The notes: generated by a model from the sequence alone, not told the origin. A DNA stretch of 64,000 nucleotides from an uncultured Planctomycetia bacterium (GCA_903929765.1 CAIYVX010000094.1:1-64000); one strand, 5' to 3'; numbered from the stretch's first letter, positions 11,091 to 19,762 are shown. Translations and numbers: made by a program.

Positions 11091-12563
11091 TCAAATCCTC
11101 TTGCGTTTGCGGCGCTCGGGGTTGCGGGGGGCGGCGCCGTGGCCGATACGCTCGGGTTGGGTGGAGGAGGCGCGGGCCCTGGTCTCGGTGGCGGATGGGG
11201 TTTTGGGCAGGTGGGCCTTGGCCCGGGCGGCGGGGTGCTGGTCGTCGCCGCCGGAACGGCGGAACAGGAGGCGGAGCGGCGTTTCGGCGAAGGGGAGCAG
11301 CTCGCGGAACTGGTGGACGAGGTAGCGGACGTAGGCGGTGGAGACGTTGTCGGGGTCGTTGGCGAAGAGGGTGATGGTGGGCGGATCGACGGCGACCTGG
11401 GTGCCGTAATAGATTTTGACGAGGCCGCCCTGTTTGCCGGAGGGGGGTTTTCGGCGGCGCGTGGCTTCGTCGAGGGCCTTGTTGATGCGGCCGGTGGAGA
11501 CGCGGGTGTGGGCCTGCTTGAAGACGGAACGGGCCACGTCGAGCGCCGCCAGGGTGTTCTGGGAGTTGATCGAGCTGATGAAGGTGATCGGGGCGAAGTC
11601 GAGGCCCGTGAGTTCGCGGCCGATGTAGTCGGCGAAGTCGCCGGTGGAGGCGCGGCCCTTAACTTCGTCCCACTTGTTGACGACGATGACGACGGGTTTG
11701 CGGGTGTCCATGATGAAGCGGCCGAGGTGCTGGTCGACGGTGCCGATGGGGACGATGGCGTCGAGGAAAAGGAGCGAGATGTCGGCGCGGCGGATGGCCC
11801 GCTCGGCCCGGACGCGGCTGTAGAATTCGATGTCGCCCTTGACGCTGCTGCGCTTGCGGAGGCCGGCGGTGTCGATGACGACGTAGGTCAGGCCGTCTTT
11901 CTCGATGCGGATGTCGACGGAGTCGCGAGTGGTGCCGGGAACTTCGGAGACGATGACCCGCTCCTGGCCGGCGAGGGAGTTGATGAAGGTGCTCTTGCCG
12001 GCGTTGCGCTTGCCGACAATGGCGACGGTCATGTCGGCTTGCGGCAGGCGGTCGTCGGCGGCCGGCGGGGGGAGAAGTTCGAGGATGCGTTCGACCAGGA
12101 GCCCGCGGTTGCGGCCTTCTTTGGCGGACACCAGGAGCGGCTCGCCGAGGCCGAGGCCGTAAAAGGCGGCGGATTCGGAGTCGGTCTTTTCGGATTCGGC
12201 CTTGTTGGCGACGACGATGACGGGTTTGCCGGCGTGGCGGAGGCGCTCGGCGACTTTGTTGTCGAGCGGGGTGATGCCTTCGCGGACGTCGAGGACGAAA
12301 ATGAGGAGCGTGGCGGCGGCGATGGCGTAGGAAATCTGGGCTTCGACCTGGTCGGTCAGATTGTCGGAATCCTTGATGCCCATGCCGCCGGTGTCGACGA
12401 GTTCGAAGAAGCGGCCGGACTCTTCGATGAAGGTGGAGACGCGGTCGCGGGTGACGCCGGCGGTGGGATCGACGATGGAAATCTGCTCTCGGGCCAGGGC
12501 GTTGAAGAGGCTGGACTTGCCGACGTTGGGGCGGCCGACGATGGCGACTAAACTCAGGGGCAT
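11091..12563 (-). CDS. der: Ribosome biogenesis GTPase Der (EngA)
   Basis: Tandem GTPase required for 50S assembly. First G domain: GRPNVGKSS near residue 10, DTGG, NKAE. Second: GKRNAGKST near 185, DTAGLRKRSS, NKWD near 300. A C-terminal KH-like domain (GGLVKIYYGTQVAVDPPTITLFANDP) follows, with a basic tail ending RKRKRI. The open frame runs far upstream, but the ATG at 12563 has GGAG 5 bases before it and gives the family start MPLSLVAIVGRPNVGK, 490 residues, a normal length. Confidence 0.95.
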   Translation of the reverse strand: MPLSLVAIVGRPNVGKSSLFNALAREQISIVDPTAGVTRDRVSTFIEESGRFFELVDTGGMGIKDSDNLTDQVEAQISYAIAAATLLIFVLDVREGITPLDNKVAERLRHAGKPVIVVANKAESEKTDSESAAFYGLGLGEPLLVSAKEGRNRGLLVERILELLPPPAADDRLPQADMTVAIVGKRNAGKSTFINSLAGQERVIVSEVPGTTRDSVDIRIEKDGLTYVVIDTAGLRKRSSVKGDIEFYSRVRAERAIRRADISLLFLDAIVPIGTVDQHLGRFIMDTRKPVVIVVNKWDEVKGRASTGDFADYIGRELTGLDFAPITFISSINSQNTLAALDVARSVFKQAHTRVSTGRINKALDEATRRRKPPSGKQGGLVKIYYGTQVAVDPPTITLFANDPDNVSTAYVRYLVHQFRELLPFAETPLRLLFRRSGGDDQHPAARAKAHLPKTPSATETRARASSTQPERIGHGAAPRNPERRKRKRI

Positions 12564-12598
12564 AACTTCTCCAGTGGGCGAACGAAAAACGGCAACAG

Positions 12599-12650
12599 CG
12601 AATATCCAATAACCAACACCCAATAGCCAATCATGAAGTGCGGAAAAAGA
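12599..12650. repeat. ATATCCAA repeat, third copy
   Basis: AATATCCAATAACCAACACC and following bases repeat the element found as an inverted pair at 7705-7808. It lies in the 155-bp gap between der and the SHOCT-type membrane gene. Confidence 0.75.
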
Positions 12651-12718
12651 AGCAGAAACGGCGCACTTCGGGCGGCGCGGGTGATTCAATAAGGACTTTA
12701 TACCCGAAGGGGCGGGGA

Positions 12719-13201
12719 TTAGCCAGAGGGGGGAGAGGCGGCTTCTTGGGAGGAAGAAGCCGGGGTCGTGGACGCCGGGGCGGAGGGAGAAATGATCGTG
12801 AGGCACCGCGGCTTGTGCTGGTTGTGGTTTGAGAAAAAAAAGAACGGGGCGATCACCATGAGGGCGAGGAGAAGCGCGCTGCCGATCAGGCCGCCCTTTC
12901 CTGCCAAGGCGCGATAGCCGGCGAGGCCGAAGATGAAGCCCAGAGCCGCCATGACCGTGACCGCCGTGTTGCCCGTTCGGCAGTTGCCGGCCACGTCCAA
13001 GAGGAAGAGAAACAGGCCGACGCTGAACATGACGAAGGAGGCGGTGCCGGGGCCCCCCGCGCGGCATTTATGTTCGACAGCGGTCGGCGCAGGCGGGGCG
13101 GGATTTTGGCGGACGAGGGATTCGACGAGTTCGGTGGCCTCCTCCGGCGTGATTTTGCCTGCGGCGACCATTTGTTGGATGCGGAGGATTTCTTCGTTCA
13201 T
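12719..13201 (-). CDS. Small membrane protein with SHOCT-like N-terminus
   Basis: 160 residues from the ATG at 13201, chosen for its GGAG and because it starts the motif MNEEILRIQQMVAAGKITPEEA, a SHOCT-like helix pair (short domain ending in G-K-I-T-x-E-E). Hydrophobic segments follow at about residues 55-72, 80-97 and 107-127 and then a Pro/Ser/Ala-rich tail. It lies immediately downstream of the DUF2089 regulator on the same strand, an arrangement seen for such pairs in other bacteria, suggesting an envelope-associated partner under that regulator's control. The molecular function is unknown. Confidence 0.75.
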   Translation of the reverse strand: MNEEILRIQQMVAAGKITPEEATELVESLVRQNPAPPAPTAVEHKCRAGGPGTASFVMFSVGLFLFLLDVAGNCRTGNTAVTVMAALGFIFGLAGYRALAGKGGLIGSALLLALMVIAPFFFFSNHNQHKPRCLTIISPSAPASTTPASSSQEAASPPSG

Positions 13202-13249
13202 GGCAAAGCTCCTGAACCAATGAAAAGCCAATCGGAAAACGTCATTTTA

Positions 13250-13278
13250 TTACCGCGTGGCTGCAAGCAGCCACCCTA
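13250..13278. repeat. GTGGCTGCAAGCAGCCAC hairpin
   Basis: Perfect self-complementary GTGGCTGC-AA-GCAGCCAC followed by CCTACA, between the DUF2089 gene and the membrane gene. The same element is at about 47516 and 48871. It may attenuate read-through within this operon. Confidence 0.75.
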
Positions 13279-13653
13279 CAACTCGCGTAACAACCTTGCG
13301 CCCTCTTTGGCGGTGAGGTCGCCCTTTTCGATCCGGCTGAGGATTTCGTTGCGGCGATTGAGCGCTCCGGCGGCGGCGACGGCGTCGGCCCCGAGGGCTT
13401 CGACCAGTTCGTCGAGACGTTTGCGGACGGTGGGGTAGCTGAGGCCCAGAACCTGCTCGACCTCGCGGATGTTGCCGCGCGTGGCCAGGAAGATTTCGGC
13501 GAACTTCTGGTGCTCGGGCGAAAGCAGGGCGAGGCGGGAGGATTGAAAGTTGCCCTCGACGGCCAGGCCGCACTCGGGGCACTCCAGCCGGGCGACGCGG
13601 AGCCGGGCGGCGCAGGACGGGCAGTTGGAAATTGGGGCGGGTTGATGGGGCAC
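13276..13653 (-). CDS. DUF2089-family zinc-ribbon/HTH regulator
   Basis: 125 residues. A zinc ribbon with two CxxC pairs (NCPSCAARL; LECPECGL) is followed by the DUF2089 core: SPEHQKFAEIFLATRGNIREVE, then a helix-turn-helix segment LGLSYPTVRKRLDELVEAL, and a terminal EILSRIEKGDLTAKEGARLL, itself SHOCT-like. An AAGGAG lies upstream of the ATG. The family is regarded as transcriptional regulators; the likely target is the adjacent membrane gene. The longer alternative frame starting at 13702 is in another phase and is a shadow. Confidence 0.88.
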   Translation of the reverse strand: MPHQPAPISNCPSCAARLRVARLECPECGLAVEGNFQSSRLALLSPEHQKFAEIFLATRGNIREVEQVLGLSYPTVRKRLDELVEALGADAVAAAGALNRRNEILSRIEKGDLTAKEGARLLREL

Positions 13654-13764
13654 TTTCGGCTCCTTGTTTAATGAGATTAGGCGAAAAGATTGATTTTGTC
13701 AAGAATAAAAGTTAAGAAAATCAAGTTTTGTGATGGACGGGCGAGATGGAGATTCCTGGTATTC

Positions 13765-13832
13765 GCACGGCGGGACAAGACCCGCCGTGGCACATCTGGG
13801 GAGCATGACCACGCAAGCGTGGGCCAGGCAAC
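13765..13832. repeat. ACGGCGGG palindrome plus CATGACCACG hairpin
   Basis: ACGGCGGG-ACAAGA-CCCGCCGT at 13767-13788, identical to copies at 26877-26898 and 36658-36679, then GTGGCAC and a CATGACCACGCAAGCGTGG hairpin. The remainder of the 560-bp space to 14214 holds a possible small gene and more repeats. Confidence 0.8.
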
Positions 13833-13833
13833 C

Positions 13834-14043
13834 CTATTTTCCGCTGCGCAGGCGGAGCCATTGGCGGCGGAAACGGTCGTGCCAGGGGGTGTGGCGAGGG
13901 AGGCCGAGGCGGGAAGAGGAGGATTTCCAGTCGGAGCGGAGGACGGATTCGACCTCGCCGGAGAAGGGGCGCTTGGGGCCGAGGTGGCGGAGGGCGAAAG
14001 ACATCAGGGCGGCGGACATTTTGGAGCGGATGGAGCGGAACAT
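13834..14043 (-). CDS. Possible small basic protein
   Basis: A 69-codon frame from the ATG at 14043 (MFRSIRSKMSAALMSFALRH). It has a weak AAGGA upstream, is strongly basic (many Arg/Lys), and avoids repeat-derived sequence except at its very end. No family is recognised. Codon use is compatible with a gene, but the length is marginal; it could be a chance frame in a gap otherwise lacking genes. Confidence 0.4.
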   Translation of the reverse strand: MFRSIRSKMSAALMSFALRHLGPKRPFSGEVESVLRSDWKSSSSRLGLPRHTPWHDRFRRQWLRLRSGK

Positions 14044-14079
14044 GGAAAATTCCTTCATTATTCGCATGGCAACCAGCCT

Positions 14080-14208
14080 CAAACCCTCACCCGGCCGCTA
14101 AAGCGGCCACCCTCCCCCAAGGGGGAGGGGTGAAGAAGCAACGGCAAAAGAAACAGCAACACCCTCACCCTACCCTCTCCCCTCAAGGGAGAGGGGTGAA
14201 AAAGCAGT
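14080..14208. repeat. CCCTCACC/GGGAGAGGGGTGA repeat pair
   Basis: Two copies of an element beginning ACCCTCACCC and ending GGGAGGGGTGAAGAAG, each with a CTCCCC/GGGGAG-type hairpin, separated by an AAG/AAC-rich linker. This is the family that is also embedded in prmC, the activase gene and the kinase gene. Confidence 0.8.
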
Positions 14209-14214
14209 GTCCGG

Positions 14215-14802
14215 TCAGCGCTGGATGGCCTGCCCGACGGCTTTGAGGACTTCTTCGCGGCTGCGGCTCTCGCGCCAGACGGCGGCGGGGAGTTGGGCGC
14301 GGCGGTGGACTTCGAGGTGGCTCGTCACCGTGTTGGCGTGGCTGAGGCCGGCGTCGCAGGTCTCGCCGCCCTGGAAATCGTGCTTCAAAAGCCAGGCGCT
14401 CATTTCGTCTTCGTACTCGGCGGGGTAGAGGAGGGCGGCAGCTTCGGGAAAGAGCGGCGCGTAGGAGAGGCGGCCGACGAGAAGGCGGGTGCGGCAAGGG
14501 GGCGGATCGTTTTCGGCCAGGGCGACGAGGGCGTCGAAGTCGTGTTCGGCCCGGGCGGCGTCGCGCGAGGAAAAGACGAAGGCGGATTCGGCGGACCAGC
14601 GGCGCGGGGAGACGCCCTTTAGTTCCATCGTGCCGTCGGGGTGGAGGCGGTGGAGTTTGTAGACCTTGAGGGCGGCGTACTTTTCCTGTTCGAGAAGGAT
14701 GGCGACCTCCTCGGCGGTGTAGCCGACGGCGGCGGTGTCGCCGAAATCGACGACATAGAGGCCGGCGTAGTTTTTGGACGGATCGAGACGAGGGAGGTTC
14801 AT
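14215..14802 (-). CDS. Conserved hypothetical protein
   Basis: 195 residues, soluble, with no signal peptide. It begins MNLPRLDPSKNYAGLYVVDFGDTAAVGYTAEEVAILLE, a well-formed alpha/beta segment, and continues with a middle region R-W-S-A-E-S-A-F-V-F-S-S-R-D-A and a C-terminal helix (EEVLKAVGQAIQ). Codon use matches its neighbours, so it is a real gene. I recognise no family. It is isolated by repeats on both sides, so the context gives no function. Confidence 0.7.
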   Translation of the reverse strand: MNLPRLDPSKNYAGLYVVDFGDTAAVGYTAEEVAILLEQEKYAALKVYKLHRLHPDGTMELKGVSPRRWSAESAFVFSSRDAARAEHDFDALVALAENDPPPCRTRLLVGRLSYAPLFPEAAALLYPAEYEDEMSAWLLKHDFQGGETCDAGLSHANTVTSHLEVHRRAQLPAAVWRESRSREEVLKAVGQAIQR

Positions 14803-14819
14803 GGTTTCACCACCGGTAT

Positions 14820-14948
14820 TATAAGGTCACTTCCGCCCCTTCGGGGCTAAGAAGAAGAAAAAGGAAAAGAAGAAATATTTCGCGGCGACTCCAACCGGTG
14901 GCTTACGCCACCGGCTAAATACTTTCGCCCCTTCGGGGCTTGCCTTCC
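14820..14948. repeat. Repeat block with CCGGTGGCTTACGCCACCGG
   Basis: Two GCCCCTTCGGGGC hairpins (about 14835 and 14927) flank CCGGTGGC-TTAC-GCCACCGG near 14894. It lies upstream of the hypothetical gene and just past the tyrS stop. No gene is seen. Confidence 0.75.
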
Positions 14949-14950
14949 AG

Positions 14951-16201
14951 CTAACCGGCATTATCAACCATAAGACGGGCAAACCGGCGCTTGCCGACGC
15001 GGAGGATTTCGCCGCCGGTCAAAGAAACTTTGGCCCGCTCGTCGGCGACGGGTTGATCGTTGATGGTGACGCCGCCTTGTTTGACCAGGCGCATGGCTTC
15101 GGAGTTGCTGGCGGCAAAGCCGCAGAGGACGATGAGGCGGGCGATCCAGATGGCGCCGGATTCGAGTTCGTCGGGCGGGACGACGGCCTCGGGAATGTCG
15201 GTCGGAAGTTCTTTCTTGGCAAACACGCGGTCGAATTCGGCGGCGGCTTCGCGGGCGGCGTCGGAACCGTGGAACTGTTCGACGATGAGGGCGGCGAGGC
15301 GGCCCTTGGCCTGGCGCGGGTGGGTGGCGGGGCTGGTGAGTTGGCGGCGCTCTTCGAGCGGCAGGGCGGTGAGGAGTTCGAAATAGTTGTCCATGAGGGC
15401 GTCGGGGATGCTCATGACTTTGCCGAACATGTCGGCGGGGGCGTCGGTGACGCCGATGTAGTTGCCTTTGGACTTGGACATTTTTTGGGTGCCGTCGAGG
15501 CCGACGAGGATGGGCATGGTCAGGACCATCTGGGGCCGTTGGCCTTCGTCGCGCTGGAGGTCGCGGCCGACGAGGTTGTTGAAGGTCTGGTCGGTGCCGC
15601 CGAGTTCGAGGTCGGCGTGGACCTGGACGGAATCGTAGCCTTGCATGAGGGGGTAGAGGAGTTCGTGGCAGCCGATGGGGTCGCCGGCCTTGAAGCGAAG
15701 GGCGAAGGTGTCGCGTTCGAGCATGCGGGCAACGGTCATGCGGGAGGCCAGGCGGATGACGTCGGCGAAGGAGAGTTTGGCGAGCCATTCGCTGTTGCGG
15801 CGGACTTCGAGCTTGGCGGGGGAGAGGTCGAGGATTTTTCCGGCCTGGTCGAAATAGGTTTTGGCGTGACGGTCGATCTCGTCGGGGGAGAGGACGGGTC
15901 GGGTTTTGTTCTGGCCGGAGGGGTCGCCGATGCGGGCGGTGTAGTCGCCGATGATGAGGACAGCGGTGTGGCCGAGGTCCTGGAACTGGCGCATTTTGCG
16001 CATGACGACGGTGTGGCCGAGGTGGATGTCGGGGGCGGTGGGGTCCATGCCGAGCTTGATGCGCAGCGGCTTGTTGGTCTGGTAGCTTTCGGCGAGGCGC
16101 TGGCGGAGTTCTTCGAGAGAATAGATTTCGGCGGCGCCGCGCTGGAGGAGTTCCAGTTCGGAATTGACGCGGGCGAGAAGATCGGGAGGAAATTCTTTCA
16201 T
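14951..16201 (-). CDS. tyrS: Tyrosyl-tRNA synthetase
   Basis: Class I synthetase charging tRNA-Tyr. The HIGH box is DIHLGH, the KMSKS loop is TQKMSKSKGN, and the tyrosine pocket includes GCHELLYPLMQGYDS with the ELGGTDQTFN stretch typical of the TyrZ-like branch. A C-terminal S4 RNA-binding domain is seen (ASNSEAMRLVKQGGVTIN). The ATG at 16201 (MKEFPPDLLARV) is preferred to one 13 codons upstream; neither has a strong ribosome site. It is 416 residues. No T-box leader was recognised upstream. Confidence 0.95.
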   Translation of the reverse strand: MKEFPPDLLARVNSELELLQRGAAEIYSLEELRQRLAESYQTNKPLRIKLGMDPTAPDIHLGHTVVMRKMRQFQDLGHTAVLIIGDYTARIGDPSGQNKTRPVLSPDEIDRHAKTYFDQAGKILDLSPAKLEVRRNSEWLAKLSFADVIRLASRMTVARMLERDTFALRFKAGDPIGCHELLYPLMQGYDSVQVHADLELGGTDQTFNNLVGRDLQRDEGQRPQMVLTMPILVGLDGTQKMSKSKGNYIGVTDAPADMFGKVMSIPDALMDNYFELLTALPLEERRQLTSPATHPRQAKGRLAALIVEQFHGSDAAREAAAEFDRVFAKKELPTDIPEAVVPPDELESGAIWIARLIVLCGFAASNSEAMRLVKQGGVTINDQPVADERAKVSLTGGEILRVGKRRFARLMVDNAG

Positions 16202-16372
16202 AATGCGGCCTATGATAGGAGCGGCGGACGGGGGATTCAAGGATTATCAGGAACGGGTAGGCTTGCGCACGTCGGGCGGTTCGACGTAGTTCGCCGCAGA
16301 CAAGCCAACCGTGGCACAGGCGGAAAGAAATTTTTTCCGCGGAGCTATTGACGATAGGCCGATAACAATTGA

Positions 16373-16837
16373 ATGCTAAACGCGAGAGAAGATCCGCATT
16401 ATTTTGATTTTGACCTTGACCGCGGCATCCGCGCTCAAGTTGTGGAGAAGCTTGAGCAAAGCCCTCGCCTGCCCTTGGAAAAGAGCGTCGGGCCACAAGA
16501 GAGCGGCGTCTATGCTCTCTACTTCAAAGGAAAACTGGTCTATGTCGGCAAGGCTTCCAAGGGAACGACCAAGAGTCAGCGAACGCTCCGCGAACGTTTA
16601 AACGAACACGTTGGTAAAATTAGCGCACGGAGTAACATCGCGCTGGGCGACGTGAAGTGCCGCTATCTTACTTTTGCGAGCGAATGGTGGGTATTTGCGG
16701 CGGAATTCGCCCTGATCACGCACTATGCCCCGGAATGGAACACGAGCGGATTCGGCAGCAAGGTTCCCGGAGTCGGCCGACCGGGAACGGCGCGGGTCAG
16801 CACCTGGGATAAGTTGTTTCCCAAGCGCGCTGATTAG
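16373..16837 (+). CDS. Eco29kI-like GIY-YIG type II restriction endonuclease
   Basis: 154 residues. All catalytic positions known for the Eco29kI branch are visible: GVY (Tyr47), YVGK (Tyr57), the arginine in RTLRERLNEH (Arg73 or Arg75), His79, Glu111 in AAEFALI and Asn123 in EWNTSGFG, followed by the family end PGVGRPG...STWDKLFP. Eco29kI itself cuts CCGCGG; target identity here cannot be assumed. The gene is convergent with a DNA methyltransferase and overlaps it by 4 bases at the 3' ends, forming a compact restriction-modification unit. It starts with the ATG at 16373; no strong Shine-Dalgarno is seen. Confidence 0.88.
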   Translation: MLNAREDPHYFDFDLDRGIRAQVVEKLEQSPRLPLEKSVGPQESGVYALYFKGKLVYVGKASKGTTKSQRTLRERLNEHVGKISARSNIALGDVKCRYLTFASEWWVFAAEFALITHYAPEWNTSGFGSKVPGVGRPGTARVSTWDKLFPKRAD

Positions 16838-17559
16838 CGTTCGCAGCGGTCGCCATTTCGACAGATAATCCAGAAACAATGGCGTTTTCGGGCGTGGTGG
16901 GCCATCAGCCATTTGTTCGAGACCATAGGGCCGCGCCGAACTTTGACAATCAGGTCGCAGACGGTAAATCCGGCTTCTTCGGCCATGCGCATAAAGTCGC
17001 AATGGGCCCAGCGCGATTTGTGGCTGTTGACCATGTCGGTTATTTTGGCCAACAACAAACCATCCGGCTTGAGAACGCGCTTGGCCTGAGCCAGGAACGG
17101 CGGGTACAAATAGCTCAGCGTCCAGTCGTGTTCTTTTCCGCACTCCATCGTGGCCCCGAAATCTACGTCGAAGCGCTTGACGCTCTTGTCCCGCCCCTGC
17201 GGGCCGACGTGCGGCGGGTCGAAGACCACGGTGCCAAATTTATTATCCGGGACGCCGATCATGGTGCGGTTGTCGCCGAGGATCATGGGTTTGTGGCGCG
17301 GGTCAATGTCCATGGACCAGACGTCGCGTTTCGAGCCTTGCCAGAAACGGCCCGCATTGTAGGTGGAGTCGAGGATCGGCTCGGGATCGATGGTGGGATA
17401 AAATTTGAGCATGGCTTCCAGGAGTTCGCCGTCGCTGCGCTCCCAGATGCTGCTAAGCGGCTCATATTTTGTGACAGGTTTTGGAACTAAAGAGGCCGGA
17501 AATAATCGGGGCGCACCCCGTTTTATCCGCGCGACGATGTTTCCCGCCAATCTGGCCAT
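16834..17559 (-). CDS. DNA methyltransferase with DPPH catalytic motif
   Basis: 241 residues. A motif-I-like segment ILDSTYNAGRFW at 62-73 is followed by the amino-methyltransferase motif DPPH at 114-117 and the strand GLLLAKITD. The DPPx form and order mark an N4-cytosine or N6-adenine methylase rather than a 5-methylcytosine enzyme, which would have PC and ENV motifs. The gene is presumably the protective partner of the convergent GIY-YIG nuclease. That is unusual because M.Eco29kI is a 5mC enzyme. The C-terminus (RHCFWIICRNGDRCER) is cysteine- and arginine-rich. The family also occurs in phages without a nuclease, so pairing is inferred from overlap. Confidence 0.82.
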   Translation of the reverse strand: MARLAGNIVARIKRGAPRLFPASLVPKPVTKYEPLSSIWERSDGELLEAMLKFYPTIDPEPILDSTYNAGRFWQGSKRDVWSMDIDPRHKPMILGDNRTMIGVPDNKFGTVVFDPPHVGPQGRDKSVKRFDVDFGATMECGKEHDWTLSYLYPPFLAQAKRVLKPDGLLLAKITDMVNSHKSRWAHCDFMRMAEEAGFTVCDLIVKVRRGPMVSNKWLMAHHARKRHCFWIICRNGDRCER

Positions 17560-17853
17560 ACGCCTAAATTACCACCGTTGCGCCGCGGCGTCAAATTCCA
17601 TTTTAGCTTTACGGCGGTCCCTGGGGCCGGTCCGATAATGTGGCGGGGCATTTTTGTGGGCGAAAAATTTGCCTTTTGGACGTAATGTGGCGTAGAATAC
17701 CGTGTTACGACGGTATGTCTATCGGCCGCGCGGATAGTGGGCCTGGGCGGCGCTCCAGACAATAAGGTTCAGTAACACGTCCGAGACGGCAGGCGGCCGG
17801 ACATCCGGTCGCCGTGCAAGAGTACAAGTCAGTTCTGAAGCACCGAGGAGAGC

Positions 17854-19605
17854 ATGGCAAATCTGACGGTCATACAAGGCCGGGACCGTGGCAAGGCCTA
17901 CGACCTGCGCGGCAACCACATTGTGATGGGTCGCGACCCTCACGCCGAGGTGTCGCTGACGGATCACAGCGTTTCGCGGCACCACGCGGAGTTGCGGATC
18001 GAGGAGGGGCGGTTTCACTTCATCGACCTGAACTCGTCGAACGGTTCGTTCGTGAACGGGGTGAAGGTGACGGAGTGCATCGTGCGCCCGGGCGACCAGA
18101 TTCGCCTGGGCAGCGCGATTCTGACGCTGGGGCGGGTGGTGACGAGTCCGACGCAGACCGAGGGCGGGCCGGTGCAGATCGACGAGGACGGGCGGCTGGT
18201 GGATGCGGCCATTACGGCGACGGCGCCGGCGGCGTTCGATCCGGGAGCGATCCTCGTGGAGACGGCGGAAGACGCCCAGGCCCGGCGGCAGATCGGGAAC
18301 CTGAGCACGTTGCTGAAGTTTGCGGCGGAACTGTCGGGAATTATCGACACGCAGCAACTTCTGGAAACCATATTGGATTTGACCTTCGAGGTGGTGGACG
18401 CGGACCGGGCGTTTATTCTGTTGGCCGATCCGGGGACGGGTCGGATGGAGCCGCGCGCGGTGCGGTATCGCGACGACCTGGTGAAGACGATTGAGGCGGA
18501 GCGGGTGGAGTCGGCGGTGGAGAAAGCCGAAGCGGGGAGGAAGCCGCAGCAGCCGATTCACGTTTCGCGGACGATTGTGAATTATTGCCTGAGCAAGGGC
18601 GAAGGCGTGCTGTCGAGCAACGCGATGCAGGACCGGCGGTTCGAGCGCGGGGATTCGGTGCAGGACCTGGGGATTCGGTCGGCGATCTGCGTGCCGATCA
18701 AGTCGCGCGAGCGGATCGTGGGGATCATTCACGCCGACACGCAGTTGCAGCAAGCGCCGTTTACGGAGAACGACCTGCGGATGATGACGGCGGTGGGGTA
18801 TTTGTCGGGCCTGGCGGTGGAGAACGCGCGGCTGGTGGAGACGGCGTTGCACCGGGAGCGGCTGGCGGCCGTGGGCGAGGCCGTGGCGAGCATTTCGCAT
18901 TACGTCAAGAACATCCTCCAGGGCCTCGAGGGCGGGGCGAGCGTGATCGAGGACGGTCTGCGGCTGGGGAAGCTCGACAACATCGGTCGGGGCTGGGGCA
19001 TGGTGCGGCGCAACCTGGGACGGATCAGCGACCTGGTGCTGGACATGTTGCACTACACGCGCAAGAGCGAGCCGAACCTGGAGCGGCAGAACGTGAACGC
19101 GGTGGTGCGCGAGGCGATTGATCTGGCGGCGCCGCGGGCAGCGGAGAAGCAGGTGGAACTGGCGACGCGGCTGAACGCGGAGTTGCCGGAAATCTGGATC
19201 GACGGGTCGGGCTTGCACCATGCCTGCCTGAACATTCTGGTGAACGCGGTGGACGCGGTGGAGCCGCGGACGGGCCGGGTGACGGTGACGACGGCGCTGG
19301 AGACGCGACCGCCGGACGGCCGGGAAAAGTTGCCGCACCAGGTGGTGGCGATCAGGATTGCGGACAACGGTCATGGCATCGCGGAGGAGCAACTGCCGCT
19401 GATTTTCCAGGCGTTCCATTCGACCAAGGGCGGCGGGGGCACGGGGTTGGGGCTGGCGGTGTCGCGGAAGATCATCGAGGAGCATCGGGGGACGATCACG
19501 GTGGAGAGCCATGTGGGGGCGGGTTCGACGTTTACGATCACGTTGCCGGCGGCCGTGGCGGGGGAAGATGCGGCGGCGACGGTGATAAATGGGCGGGCGG
19601 GGTGA
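17854..19605 (+). CDS. FHA-GAF sensor histidine kinase
   Basis: 583 residues, no membrane segment, so cytosolic. The N-terminal FHA domain (MGRDPHAEVSLTDHSVSRHHAE, DLNSSNGSFVNG) occupies about 1-100. A GAF domain (about 150-325) begins LLKFAAELSGIIDTQQLLETIL. The dimerisation helix has the phospho-acceptor in ASISHYVKNIL, and the HATPase_c domain shows NILVNAVDAVE (N box), IADNGHGI (G1), FHSTKGGGGTGLGLAV (G2). It should bind phosphothreonine proteins through FHA and autophosphorylate on His; no receiver-domain partner is encoded nearby. GGAG is 3-4 bases before the ATG. FHA-linked kinases are frequent in Planctomycetes. Confidence 0.93.
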   Translation: MANLTVIQGRDRGKAYDLRGNHIVMGRDPHAEVSLTDHSVSRHHAELRIEEGRFHFIDLNSSNGSFVNGVKVTECIVRPGDQIRLGSAILTLGRVVTSPTQTEGGPVQIDEDGRLVDAAITATAPAAFDPGAILVETAEDAQARRQIGNLSTLLKFAAELSGIIDTQQLLETILDLTFEVVDADRAFILLADPGTGRMEPRAVRYRDDLVKTIEAERVESAVEKAEAGRKPQQPIHVSRTIVNYCLSKGEGVLSSNAMQDRRFERGDSVQDLGIRSAICVPIKSRERIVGIIHADTQLQQAPFTENDLRMMTAVGYLSGLAVENARLVETALHRERLAAVGEAVASISHYVKNILQGLEGGASVIEDGLRLGKLDNIGRGWGMVRRNLGRISDLVLDMLHYTRKSEPNLERQNVNAVVREAIDLAAPRAAEKQVELATRLNAELPEIWIDGSGLHHACLNILVNAVDAVEPRTGRVTVTTALETRPPDGREKLPHQVVAIRIADNGHGIAEEQLPLIFQAFHSTKGGGGTGLGLAVSRKIIEEHRGTITVESHVGAGSTFTITLPAAVAGEDAAATVINGRAG

Positions 19606-19607
19606 GA

Positions 19608-19762
19608 AGCAATTCAAAATTAAAAATGAAAAATTAAAAATGTAAAAGAAGAACAAATGTCGCCGGCACCGCCCGGCGCTGTCTGTCATGGCCGCGCTTT
19701 GTCTTCGGCTGGGCGGCTCTCTTCAATTTTTAATTTTTAATTTTTAATTTTTAATTTACCAT
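19608..19762. repeat. AT-rich ATTAAAAAT repeats flanking a hairpin
   Basis: Repeated AATTAAAAATGAAAAATT words at 19613-19645 and the complementary TTTTTAATTTTTAATTT at 19726-19757 could pair across the gap. A GCCGGC...GCCCGGCGC element lies between them. Similar AT-rich words occur at 20768, 37083, 37595, 40336 and 45947. Confidence 0.75.

Noticed and set aside
11091-13067. der extended to 658 residues
   Set aside because: The extra upstream part is translated from repeats and out-of-frame membrane gene sequence; the GGAG-preceded ATG at 12563 gives the normal Der length.
14080-14208. Possible CRISPR array
   Set aside because: The repeats are hairpins of mixed families with variable linkers of the same low-complexity composition; there is no regular repeat-spacer periodicity and no cas gene.
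17719-19689. 656-codon minus-strand frame opposite the FHA-GAF kinase
   Set aside because: Arg/His/Pro-rich antisense shadow; the plus-strand kinase has complete conserved domains and a ribosome site.
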